Below are positions 1 to 6,990 of a DNA stretch of 6,990 nt, in pieces. Position numbers and translations under genes: made by a program. The stretch's first letter is position 1, and each line of letters begins with the position of its first letter. Source of the stretch: Lachnospiraceae bacterium (lineage in GTDB: Bacteria; Bacillota; Clostridia; Lachnospirales; Lachnospiraceae); NCBI GenBank assembly GCA_900751785.1, contig CAADSM010000065.1, positions 1-6,990 on the forward strand. Reading direction: 5' to 3'. The notes below the pieces were generated by a model that worked only from the letters and a program-made list of their open reading frames with translations, was not told where the DNA came from and ran no database searches.

Positions 1-1
1 C

Positions 2-3000
2 GCGGCGCCGGCGGACGAGACGGTCTGGGAGATCGCCGTGTCGGGCGGCACTGCCACCATCAAGGATATGGACGGACAGTTCCTTGCGCCGAAGGGCGGA
101 AATGAGAATGGGATCCGTGTTTCCGCCACAGAGTATCAGTGGAAATGGGAATGCCGGGACGGGAAGTTCACGTTCAGCGGTCAGGGAGACGATACTGTCA
201 TCCTGGCGAGCAACCGGAGCAGCCAGAACAGATTCCGCGCCTACAAGACGACGACCGTCGAGGGAAATCCAAACGGGTATCCTTCTGAGTTCACGCTCTA
301 CAAAGCGGTGGAAGGCGGAACGTCCGAGGGGACAGTAGTTGCGCCGCAGGCAGATCCCCAGGCGGGAGCAGTGGCTTCCGGAACGGAGATCACGCTGACA
401 ACTTCCACTTCCGGAGCGCAGATCTATTATACCCTGGACGGAAGCGATCCGTCGGATGAGGTGAATGAGGCGAGAGAACTCTACGGAGCGGACAATATGC
501 CTGTGATTACAGAGGACTGTACGCTGAAGGCGGCTGCGGTTCTGGAGGGCGTGTACAGCGCTGTACAGATTTTACAGTATACCGTAGATGAGAGCGGAGC
601 CGGCGAGCCCGGAGATACAGCACCCATCACGGACGGCGACCAGGTTGTGATCTATGCGCCGGCATATGGCAAGGCGCTTTCGGCAGAGTATAACGGTTAC
701 TATAACGCTGGTACAGACGTGACGGAAGAGAGTGACGGCACGCTCAGCGGTTATACGGATGCGGATGTGTGGACTGTTGCAGCAAATGAGGACGGAACCT
801 ACAGCTTCTCTTACAATGACCAGAATATCGGTATGGGAGACAGCTTCTCCAGCATGCCGCTGGGAGAGAAGAACGACAAATGGGTCCTGGAGGATGCAGG
901 AAACGGTCTATACTATGTGAAGAACACGGTGCGCGAAGCGTACATGGAGTGGTATGACAGCAACGGAAACTGGAGCGCGTACTACAATATCGCAGAGGGC
1001 AGCGAGGGAATGTTCGCCCTGAAGTTCTACAAGGTGACGGACGTGCCGGGCGGTTCCGATGAGCCGGATGAGCCGTCCGCAGTGGAGGGACTCGAGGTAG
1101 AGGCGTCCCCGCAGAGCGGAGCAAGTGTTGTGGCAGGACAGCAGATCACCCTGAAAGCGGCCGACGGAGCTCAGATCTATTACACAATGAATACAGACGG
1201 CACAGAGCCGGCTGACCCGGAGGCGGGAAATGCAGACCAGCTGTACTCAGAGCCTCTGGAGATCACAGTGACACCTGAGAAGGATCAGCCTGTCGTGGTG
1301 AAGGCGCTGGCATATATCCCGCAGAGCGGCGATGCGGAGGCGCAGACCGGTGAGGTCTATACATTTACCTACAAGGCGCCCATGCAGATTGAGGATTATG
1401 GCCTGTATTTCGGACAGCTCCATGCCCACACAAACCTTTCCGACGGGACGGGCACAGTGGAGCAGGCGTTCGAGCATGCGGCAAATGTGGAGAACCTTGA
1501 CTTCCTGGCTCTGACAGACCACTCCAATTCCTTCGAGGGACAGAGCGGACTGCCGAGCGCAGGAACGACCCATCTCGGAGATGAAAATGCAGAGGAAGTG
1601 AACGCTTCCTGGAGAGAGGGACGCGAGGGCGCGAGAAATATCACAGACCAGGAAGGAGATTTTGTCGGGATCTACGGATTCGAGATGACCTGGTCCGGCG
1701 GAGCTCCGGGACATATCAATACATTCAATTCCGAAGGATTTGAAAACAGAAACGCAGAGCCTTACAGAAAAGGTGACAATTACGCGGTGCTGGAGGCATA
1801 CTATGATACGCTCAATGAGAACCCAGAGACGATCTCCCAGTTCAACCACCCGGGAGATACGTTCGGAGATTTCATGGATTTCGCACTGTATGATCCGGTC
1901 ATCGACAATCAGATCACACTGATCGAGGTAGGAAACGGCGAGGGAGCCATCGGAAGCTCCGGATACTTCCCGTCCTACAGCTACTATACGAGAGCGCTGG
2001 ACAAGGGCTGGCATGTAGCTCCTACCAACAACCAGGACAACCACAAAGGAAACTGGGGCGATTCCAATACGGCGAGAAGCGTGGTGCTCGCAGACGGGCT
2101 GACGGAGGACTCTATCTACGACGCAATGAAGAATTACCGCGTCTATGCTACAGAGGACAACGATCTGTCCATCCTGTATGAGCTGAACGGCAATGCCATG
2201 GGATCCATCCTTGATGAGCAGGAGTCCATCCATATCACAGCAGATATCTCAGACCCCACAGATACATCGGGAGAGACAAAGGTAGAAGTTATCGTAAACG
2301 GCGGGCAGACGCTGGCAGAGAAGACATTTACAGGCGGAAGCGCGACAGTAGAGTTTGACAATCTTTCCACAGGATACGGCTACTACTATCTGCGCATCAC
2401 CCAGGCGGACAAGCAGATCGCGGTGACGGCTCCGGTATGGACCGGCGAGAGCGTGAACGCGGGCATTTCCAATACATCCAGCGATGTGGCGATGCCGATC
2501 AGGGGAGACGAAATCAACATTTCCAGTCAGATCTTCAACAACTTAAGTGAAGAAATGACAGTGACGTTGCTGACTTACACGATCGAGGGACAGGCAGAAC
2601 CGTTCCACACAGCTGACGTGTCGCAGATCGGCGACGGCGGCGTGATCGGTGCAAGAGACTCCTTCGAGTATTCCTTCCCGTACACGGCGGACCAGGCAGG
2701 CGGCTTCAATATCAACGCCGAGCTGAGAGCAGTGATCGGCGGGGAAGAGTATACATTTACAGACGTGCTCAAGCTGAGCGTGTCAGATCCGTCCATCGCG
2801 ACAAAAGTCCTTGTGGACGGCACACATTACAATGACTATGTAAACGGATACTATTCCGGCAATATGACCAACTTTATCAACATGGGAACCTCGGACAATA
2901 TCCAGGTGAAGATCGTACAGCCGGGCGAGGAAGTGACGCCGGAGATGCTGCAGGATATGGCGCTCTTTGTGATCTCCGCTCCGCTGAAATACACAAGCGA

Positions 3001-4777
3001 TTACACCGGAGACGCTCAGCCAAGCGTATTCGAGGACAGCTTTATCCAGACAGTCAGCGATTATGTCAACAACGGCGGGACCGTGGTCGTCTGCGGACTG
3101 GCAGATTATCAGGATGCGAACAGCGGACTGCCGTACACATCCTATGAGCAGGCAAATAATCTGCTGAGCGGTATCGGCTCTACCATGCGGATCAATGACG
3201 ATGAGCTGATCGATCAGGATGAGAACGGCGGACAGCCATACAGACTGTACTTCGATGATTTTAACTATGAAAGCACGGATCCGGCGGTCCAGAGTATTCT
3301 GGAAGGCGTTGCGGAATCCGGACTTACCTACAGCTCCTACTCAGGATGCTCTGTCAGCGTGGGCGAGGGTGAGGCCATTGTCTACGGGCATGACACAACC
3401 TATTCCATCAACAGCAAGGCTCCGACACAGGGACATGACAAGCCGGTATTAAGCTACAGCGCTCCGTACGATGAGGCGACAGCAGTGGTGCCGAAGGGCG
3501 AGGTCGTATCCATGGCCACAGAGGCTGTGGGAAGCGGACGCGTCTATGCGTGCGGTACTGTATTCTGCTCCAACTTCGAAGTATCCGCAGAGGACCAGGT
3601 ATCCTATGCGAACGGAATCATGGCGCAGAACCTGCTGAGCGACGTGAAGGTCGAGCCGGAGATCAGCACGATCCAGGAGGCGCGCGCGGGTGAGGATGGA
3701 GAGGTGTTCACCGTGATCGGAACCGTGGCAAATGGAACTGCCGAGAGCGGAAACGCATTCTTCAACACAATCTACATCCAGGACGATGAGGGCAACGGAA
3801 TCAACGTATTCCCGATTGACGACAGCAATATCCGCCGAGGGGATCAGGTTCAGGTGACAGGATCTGTCAGTGAGTATATCGGCGACAAACAGCTGTCAGC
3901 CATCACCGTGACGGTCCTGGAGGGAAGCAAAGACGTCGTGATCACAGATGTGACCACAAAGGAAGCCAATGATTACGAGACGAACTTCGGAAAGCTGGTA
4001 CGCGTGGAGGGCGAAGTCATTGACTATACACTTGCAGGCGGCATCGTGGAGAGCATCACCGTGCAGGATGACAGCGGAGAGAGCTGCCGTGTATTCATCG
4101 ACGGATATATCGGATACTCAGACGAGACGTCTCAGGCACTGGAAGACTTCGTGGCAGAGGGCGCTTACATCAGCGCTGTGGGATTCGTCTCCCATGACAC
4201 GGAGGGCAACCGCCTGAGAGTCCGCGACAGGTCCGAGATCCTGCCGGCGGAGCCGGGAGAAGAGCCGGCGCCGGAGACTTATGAGGTGACAGTATCTGTT
4301 GCCAACGGAAGCTTTGAAGGAGCGGAAACTGCCGTAGAAGGCCAGGACTATACAGGAAAGATCGTGGCAGCAGACGGATATCAGCTTCCGGAGCAGATCA
4401 CAGTGACAGTCGCAGGACAGGAGCTGAACGGCGGGGGTTACACGTATGACGCGCAGACCGGTGAGCTGACCATCCCGGGCGCGGCTGTGGCAGGAAAGAT
4501 TGAGATCAGTGCAGCCTGCACAGAAATCTCAGGAGAAGAGCCGGCGCCGGGCGGCGATCAGCCGGGCAGTGGACAGCAGGGCGGAAATACGCAGACTGGC
4601 GGCAGCCAGAACGGAAACGGCGCGCAGCAGGGCGGATCAGCAGTGAAAAACCCGGGCTGCGCCGCTCAGACGGGAGATAACGCTTCGGTTGGAATCTGGA
4701 TCGCGATTGCGGTGATCGCGGTTCTGGCAGCAGGCGCGGCGGCTGTTGTGATCGTTGTGAGAAAGCGCAGGAGATAA
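2..4777 (+). CDS. Partial cell-wall-anchored multidomain PHP-type (CehA/McbA family) metallohydrolase; 5' end outside the window
   Basis: The frame is open from base 2 to a TAA at 4775-4777 (1591 residues, numbered here from base 2). The GTG at 38 is internal, because coding continues upstream. Domains in order: beta-rich module (1-105); chitobiase/hexosaminidase C-terminal-like domain (about 114-195, GAQIYYTLDGSDP); second beta-rich module (208-347); second chitobiase-like domain (362-457); PHP domain (467-720); beta-sandwich regions (720-930); GATase1/ThuA-like Rossmann region (932-1213, GGTVVVCGL); two OB-fold, YhcR-like domains (1217-1312 and 1317-1413); Ig-like module (1426-1510); Gly/Gln/Asn-rich linker; sorting tail. 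Candidate PHP metal ligands are H474, H476, D506, H507, E561, H616, D679 and H681, so an active metal-dependent hydrolase is plausible. Known family members cleave carbamates or phosphoesters; the substrate here is not determinable. The OB folds suggest nucleic acid or nucleotide contact (inference). The protein is probably extracellular. A terminator follows directly, so this gene ends its operon. Confidence 0.88.
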   Translation, partial: AAPADETVWEIAVSGGTATIKDMDGQFLAPKGGNENGIRVSATEYQWKWECRDGKFTFSGQGDDTVILASNRSSQNRFRAYKTTTVEGNPNGYPSEFTLYKAVEGGTSEGTVVAPQADPQAGAVASGTEITLTTSTSGAQIYYTLDGSDPSDEVNEARELYGADNMPVITEDCTLKAAAVLEGVYSAVQILQYTVDESGAGEPGDTAPITDGDQVVIYAPAYGKALSAEYNGYYNAGTDVTEESDGTLSGYTDADVWTVAANEDGTYSFSYNDQNIGMGDSFSSMPLGEKNDKWVLEDAGNGLYYVKNTVREAYMEWYDSNGNWSAYYNIAEGSEGMFALKFYKVTDVPGGSDEPDEPSAVEGLEVEASPQSGASVVAGQQITLKAADGAQIYYTMNTDGTEPADPEAGNADQLYSEPLEITVTPEKDQPVVVKALAYIPQSGDAEAQTGEVYTFTYKAPMQIEDYGLYFGQLHAHTNLSDGTGTVEQAFEHAANVENLDFLALTDHSNSFEGQSGLPSAGTTHLGDENAEEVNASWREGREGARNITDQEGDFVGIYGFEMTWSGGAPGHINTFNSEGFENRNAEPYRKGDNYAVLEAYYDTLNENPETISQFNHPGDTFGDFMDFALYDPVIDNQITLIEVGNGEGAIGSSGYFPSYSYYTRALDKGWHVAPTNNQDNHKGNWGDSNTARSVVLADGLTEDSIYDAMKNYRVYATEDNDLSILYELNGNAMGSILDEQESIHITADISDPTDTSGETKVEVIVNGGQTLAEKTFTGGSATVEFDNLSTGYGYYYLRITQADKQIAVTAPVWTGESVNAGISNTSSDVAMPIRGDEINISSQIFNNLSEEMTVTLLTYTIEGQAEPFHTADVSQIGDGGVIGARDSFEYSFPYTADQAGGFNINAELRAVIGGEEYTFTDVLKLSVSDPSIATKVLVDGTHYNDYVNGYYSGNMTNFINMGTSDNIQVKIVQPGEEVTPEMLQDMALFVISAPLKYTSDYTGDAQPSVFEDSFIQTVSDYVNNGGTVVVCGLADYQDANSGLPYTSYEQANNLLSGIGSTMRINDDELIDQDENGGQPYRLYFDDFNYESTDPAVQSILEGVAESGLTYSSYSGCSVSVGEGEAIVYGHDTTYSINSKAPTQGHDKPVLSYSAPYDEATAVVPKGEVVSMATEAVGSGRVYACGTVFCSNFEVSAEDQVSYANGIMAQNLLSDVKVEPEISTIQEARAGEDGEVFTVIGTVANGTAESGNAFFNTIYIQDDEGNGINVFPIDDSNIRRGDQVQVTGSVSEYIGDKQLSAITVTVLEGSKDVVITDVTTKEANDYETNFGKLVRVEGEVIDYTLAGGIVESITVQDDSGESCRVFIDGYIGYSDETSQALEDFVAEGAYISAVGFVSHDTEGNRLRVRDRSEILPAEPGEEPAPETYEVTVSVANGSFEGAETAVEGQDYTGKIVAADGYQLPEQITVTVAGQELNGGGYTYDAQTGELTIPGAAVAGKIEISAACTEISGEEPAPGGDQPGSGQQGGNTQTGGSQNGNGAQQGGSAVKNPGCAAQTGDNASVGIWIAIAVIAVLAAGAAAVVIVVRKRRR
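4256..4550 (+). repeat. Exact 19-bp in-frame direct repeats flanking the Ig-like module
   Basis: The 19-mer ggagaagagccggcgccgg occurs at 4256-4274 and again at 4532-4550, inside the surface-protein gene. The copies are 276 bp (92 codons) apart, so both are in the same frame and encode the linker G-E-E-P-A-P before and after the Ig-like module at about 4277-4530. The flanking bases differ (4255 against 4531, and 4275 against 4551), so the repeat is sharply bounded. Such repeats could let the module be deleted or duplicated by recombination without a frameshift; that is inference. Linker reuse from codon bias is the simpler explanation. Confidence 0.7.
4661..4774 (+). other. C-terminal cell-wall sorting signal (variant LPXTG type) of the surface protein
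   Basis: Residues A-A-Q-T-G-D (4661-4678) follow a low-complexity Gly/Gln/Asn/Ser linker. After them come a hydrophobic stretch of about 23 residues (roughly 4689-4755, Ile/Ala/Val rich) and a basic end, RKRRR. This is the order of a sortase substrate: motif, membrane helix, positive tail. The motif is not canonical LPXTG, but x-x-TGD variants are common in Lachnospiraceae and other Clostridia. If sortase does not cut here, the same segment would still serve as a single C-terminal membrane anchor with the rest of the protein outside. Confidence 0.75.
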
Positions 4778-4816
4778 TACGCGGAAAACAAGGATGATAT
4801 TGTTTTAGACAAATGA

Positions 4817-4862
4817 CGGGCCGGGGAGTGCTTATTGGCATTTCCCGGTCTGGTTTTATTTT
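4817..4862 (+). terminator. Rho-independent terminator of the surface-protein gene
   Basis: The arms 4817-4831 and 4838-4852 pair over 15 bp, with several G-U wobbles and no mismatch, closing a 6-nt loop (ttattg). A T-rich run (ttttatttt, 4854-4862) follows immediately. It lies 40 bases after the TAA stop of the upstream gene and well before the next promoter. It therefore separates the two genes into different transcription units. Confidence 0.9.
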
Positions 4863-4914
4863 GGCTGATGGAATGTTCAAAAGCGTAAGAGAGATGAAGT
4901 GTGAGGCAGCTGTC

Positions 4915-4949
4915 CACACCTAACCGCGCCCGCACTTAGGGATAGTGTG
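4915..4949. repeat. Imperfect inverted repeat upstream of the SIR2-TPR promoter
   Basis: CACAC-CTAA (4915-4923) can pair with TTAG (4936-4939) and GTGTG (4945-4949), leaving a 12-nt loop and a 5-nt bulge (4940-4944) on the right arm. It sits about 30 bases upstream of the -35 box. It has no T-tract, so it is not a terminator. It might be an operator or chance pairing; no regulator motif is recognised. Confidence 0.3.
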
Positions 4950-4981
4950 AGAGAATGTATGTCGAACGCTGTCTTATTCTG

Positions 4982-5010
4982 TTGAATTCACCAGGGATAC
5001 AATGTAAAAT
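4982..5010 (+). promoter_or_regulatory. Sigma-A/sigma-70 type promoter for the SIR2-TPR gene
   Basis: A -35 box TTGAAT (4982-4987) and a -10 box TAAAAT (5005-5010) are separated by exactly 17 bases. Each hexamer is close to the TTGACA/TATAAT consensus. Transcription would begin near 5017, giving a short leader of about 28 bases that contains the ribosome binding site. Lying downstream of a strong terminator, it gives the SIR2-TPR gene its own transcription. Confidence 0.75.
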
Positions 5011-5029
5011 AATACCAGAAGAGCGGCGG

Positions 5030-5035
5030 AGGAGG
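5030..5035 (+). promoter_or_regulatory. Ribosome binding site deciding the SIR2-TPR start
   Basis: AGGAGG lies 9 bases before the ATG at 5045. An in-frame ATG at 5036 directly abuts the AGGAGG with no spacer, so it is a poor start. The site therefore selects 5045. Confidence 0.85.
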
Positions 5036-5044
5036 ATGGATACC

Positions 5045-6990
5045 ATGACTGAACAGAAGATAGGGAATCACCGCATTTTATCTACAAAACTTCTTGTGAA
5101 AGCGATCCGGGAGGGCCAGAAGAACGAGGAGCGATTCTGCTTTATTCTCGGGGCGGGCGCGTCGGCTTCATCCGGCATTTCGACAGGCGCGGAGCTGGAA
5201 TATAGGTGGATGCTGGATCTGAATGAAGAGCCGGGACTCGAAGAGGTTCGTGCGGTTGCGGGGAACTTAAGAGAGAACGAAACACTGAGCCATGATTTTA
5301 AGGAGATAGAGGATGCATGGAACAGGGCAAAGGAGAAAGGGCAGACGGTTCTTCCGAGTAAATATTATTTTGATATTTATACATTACGTTTTTATCCCAA
5401 TTATAGAAACGGCTATCATTATCTGGAAAATTTGATGGAACGGTCAAAGCCGAGCTTCGGGTATCATACACTGGCGCTGATGCTGACAGAACTGCCCGGC
5501 AGCAATCTTGTGATCACGACAAATTTCGACAGTCTGGTCGAGGACGCGCTGTTTTTATATGCGGATAAGAAACCGCTTGTGATCAATCATGAACTTCTGG
5601 CAGAATACGCAGGAGATCTGAATGTCAAAAGACCTGTCATCGCGAAGCTGCACAGAGGAATCTTCTTTGATCCGCTGAACCGTCCGGAAGAGACAGACAA
5701 GCTGCAGGGCAAGTGGAAAGACATTCTGGAAAAAGTATTTCAGAATTATACGCCGGTGGTGATCGGATATGGCGGCGGCGACGGCAGCCTGATGAAAGTG
5801 TTGGAAGAATCGGATGTTGGGATGAAGAACGGGATTTACTGGTGTTATGTAGAAAAGTATGGAATTCCCGATGAAAAGATCCAGAAGATCGTAAAAGATA
5901 AGGAAGGATATCTTGTCCGAACAGCAGGATTTGATGCAGTGATGCTTGCAGTCGGAAATATCCTTTTTAAAGATAAAATAGATCCGGATAAGACCAGAGA
6001 GGCACTGGAAAAGCGGATTCATATACAGATTGATAATTACGAAGAAGAATATAAAAAGCTCAAAGAAGAGTTAGAGGATGTGTCTGATAAAAAGAAACCG
6101 CTGAATGAAAGCGAAGAAGAGTTAAAGGAAAATATAGAGAAGCTGGATGAACGTACAAAACATTCTGAATCAGAACGTCAGAAGATGGAGCAAATGACGG
6201 TATGGGATTACTATAGACAAGGAAATAGATACTATAATTCAGGAGAATATGAGAATGCGATATTTAGGTACGAGAAAGCGATAAATTTGAAACCGGATTA
6301 TGCGGAGGCGTATAATAATCGAGGGGTTACATATGGAAAATTAGGAGAAAGTGAAAAGGCAATTGCGGATTATAGTAAGGCAATCGAGCTGAAACCGGAT
6401 TTAGTAGAAGCGTATAATAATCGAGGAGTTACATATAGAAAACTAGGAGAAAGCGAAAAGGCGCTTGCGGATTATAATAAAGCGATTGAGTTGAAACCAG
6501 ATGATGCGGGGGCGTATAATAATCGAGGAGTTACATATGGAAAATTAGGAGAAAGCGAAAAAGCAATTGCGGATTATAGTAAGGCAATCGAGCTGAAACC
6601 GGATTTAGTAGAAGCGTATAATAATCGAGGGGTTGCGTATGATGACTTAGGAGAAAGCAAAAAGGCGATTGCGGATTATAGTAAAGTGGTTAAACTGAAA
6701 CCGGATTATGCGGATGCGTATTATGATCGAGGGGTTGCATATGCTAGTATAGGAGAAAGTGAAAAGGCGATTGCGGATTATAGTAAAGTGGTTAAACTGA
6801 AACCGGATTATGCGGATGCGTATTATAATCGAGGGACTACATATAGCCGCATAGGAGAAAGCGAAAAGGCAATTGCGGATTATAGTAAAGCAATCGAGCT
6901 GAAACCGGATTATGCGGAAGCGTATTATAATCGAGGGTGTACATATGATGACTTAGGAGAAAGCGAAAAGGCGATTGCGGATTATAGTAA
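5045..6990 (+). CDS. Partial SIR2-like domain protein with C-terminal TPR array; candidate anti-phage NADase; 3' end outside the window
   Basis: The frame is open from ATG 5045 to the window edge, giving 648 complete codons and no stop. The N-terminal half (about 25-310) is SIR2-like. It has the nucleotide-binding loop GAGASASSGIS (36-46), T-T-N-F-D (158-162) in place of the sirtuin TQNID motif, a candidate catalytic His in K-L-H-R-G (H203), and I-G-Y-G-G-G-D (240-246), a late motif typical of SIR2_2-type bacterial proteins. No CxxC pairs are present, so the zinc ribbon of deacetylase sirtuins is missing. That fits NAD-degrading bacterial SIR2 effectors (ThsA, DSR proteins) better than deacetylases. 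Residues 319-386 are a Lys/Glu-rich, probably coiled, helical linker. From 389 onward there are 34-residue TPRs, one divergent copy followed by at least six near-identical ones and a seventh cut by the window end. No signal peptide is seen, so it should be cytoplasmic. A defence role, with the TPRs sensing or oligomerising, is inference; NAD signalling or another stress role remains possible. Confidence 0.85.
   Translation, partial: MTEQKIGNHRILSTKLLVKAIREGQKNEERFCFILGAGASASSGISTGAELEYRWMLDLNEEPGLEEVRAVAGNLRENETLSHDFKEIEDAWNRAKEKGQTVLPSKYYFDIYTLRFYPNYRNGYHYLENLMERSKPSFGYHTLALMLTELPGSNLVITTNFDSLVEDALFLYADKKPLVINHELLAEYAGDLNVKRPVIAKLHRGIFFDPLNRPEETDKLQGKWKDILEKVFQNYTPVVIGYGGGDGSLMKVLEESDVGMKNGIYWCYVEKYGIPDEKIQKIVKDKEGYLVRTAGFDAVMLAVGNILFKDKIDPDKTREALEKRIHIQIDNYEEEYKKLKEELEDVSDKKKPLNESEEELKENIEKLDERTKHSESERQKMEQMTVWDYYRQGNRYYNSGEYENAIFRYEKAINLKPDYAEAYNNRGVTYGKLGESEKAIADYSKAIELKPDLVEAYNNRGVTYRKLGESEKALADYNKAIELKPDDAGAYNNRGVTYGKLGESEKAIADYSKAIELKPDLVEAYNNRGVAYDDLGESKKAIADYSKVVKLKPDYADAYYDRGVAYASIGESEKAIADYSKVVKLKPDYADAYYNRGTTYSRIGESEKAIADYSKAIELKPDYAEAYYNRGCTYDDLGESEKAIADYS
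6311..6990 (+). repeat. Tandem 102-bp DNA repeats encoding the TPR array
   Basis: Units begin at 6311, 6413, 6515, 6617, 6719, 6821 and 6923 (the last is truncated by the window end), each exactly 102 bp or 34 codons. A divergent TPR precedes them at 6209-6310. Each unit carries the TPR pattern A-Y-x-x-R-G ... L/I-G-E-S-x-K-A-x-A-D-Y ... K-P-D. Units 1 and 3 differ at only 3 of 102 bases. The 65 bases at 6660-6724 are identical to 6762-6826. Conservation includes silent positions, which points to recent duplication or gene conversion rather than protein-level selection alone. The copy number is unknown because the array runs out of the window. Confidence 0.92.

Noticed and set aside
38..40. 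GTG as the true start of the surface-protein gene
   Set aside because: The frame is open back to base 2, the upstream residues continue a beta-rich module (V-W-E-I-A), and there is no ribosome binding site or signal peptide here. The gene must start outside the window.
1247..2233. Long minus-strand open frame (328 codons) under the PHP domain
   Set aside because: It lies antisense to a clearly conserved PHP coding region. Its translation shows no recognisable domain, and it is best explained by the codon bias of the plus-strand gene.
4785..4806. AT-rich hairpin (aaaacaa / ttgtttt) just after the surface-protein stop
   Set aside because: It has only 7 weak base pairs with no GC core. The strong hairpin plus T-tract at 4817-4862 explains termination.
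5036..5038. Alternative ATG start for the SIR2-TPR protein
   Set aside because: It is in frame but directly abuts the AGGAGG with no spacer. The ATG at 5045 has a 9-base spacing.
5555..6022. Minus-strand open frame (155 codons) inside the SIR2 region
   Set aside because: It overlaps the SIR2 motifs T-T-N-F-D, K-L-H-R-G and IGYGGGD on the plus strand. The antisense translation has no family features.
6311..6990. CRISPR array or mobile repeat
   Set aside because: The repeats are contiguous, exactly 102 bp, in frame, and encode canonical TPRs. There are no unique spacers.

Overview
The window looks like chromosomal DNA of a gut Firmicute, most likely a member of the Lachnospiraceae. The reasons are a very large modular surface protein ending in a non-canonical sorting signal (A-x-TGD, then a hydrophobic helix and RKRRR), strong AGGAGG ribosome binding, a consensus sigma-A type promoter, and moderately GC-rich coding DNA. 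The genus is not resolved.

Layout. Positions 2-4777 (+) hold the 3' part of a gene for a cell-wall-anchored multidomain protein whose start lies upstream of the window. It carries two copies of a [beta-rich module + chitobiase C-terminal-like domain] pair, a CehA/McbA-type PHP metallohydrolase domain with a full set of candidate metal ligands, beta-sandwich domains, a ThuA/GATase1-like Rossmann region, two OB-fold (YhcR-like) domains, an Ig-like module, a Gly/Gln/Asn-rich linker and a membrane/sorting tail. The 267-base gap after it (4778-5044) contains a strong intrinsic terminator (4817-4862), an imperfect inverted repeat (4915-4949) and a near-consensus promoter (4982-5010). Positions 5045-6990 (+) hold the 5' part of a second gene, which is still open at the window end. 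It encodes an N-terminal zinc-less SIR2-like domain, a charged helical linker and a C-terminal TPR array built from nearly identical 102-bp DNA repeats.

The two genes look unrelated. The first ends an upstream transcription unit and probably acts outside the cell on phosphate-ester, carbamate or nucleic-acid-like substrates. The second has its own promoter and should be cytoplasmic. Its architecture, an NADase-type SIR2 effector plus a repeat sensor region, resembles single-gene anti-phage defence proteins of the defence-associated sirtuin kind. That reading is inference. The most unusual signal in the window is the mosaic, recently homogenised 102-bp TPR repeat array in the same gene.
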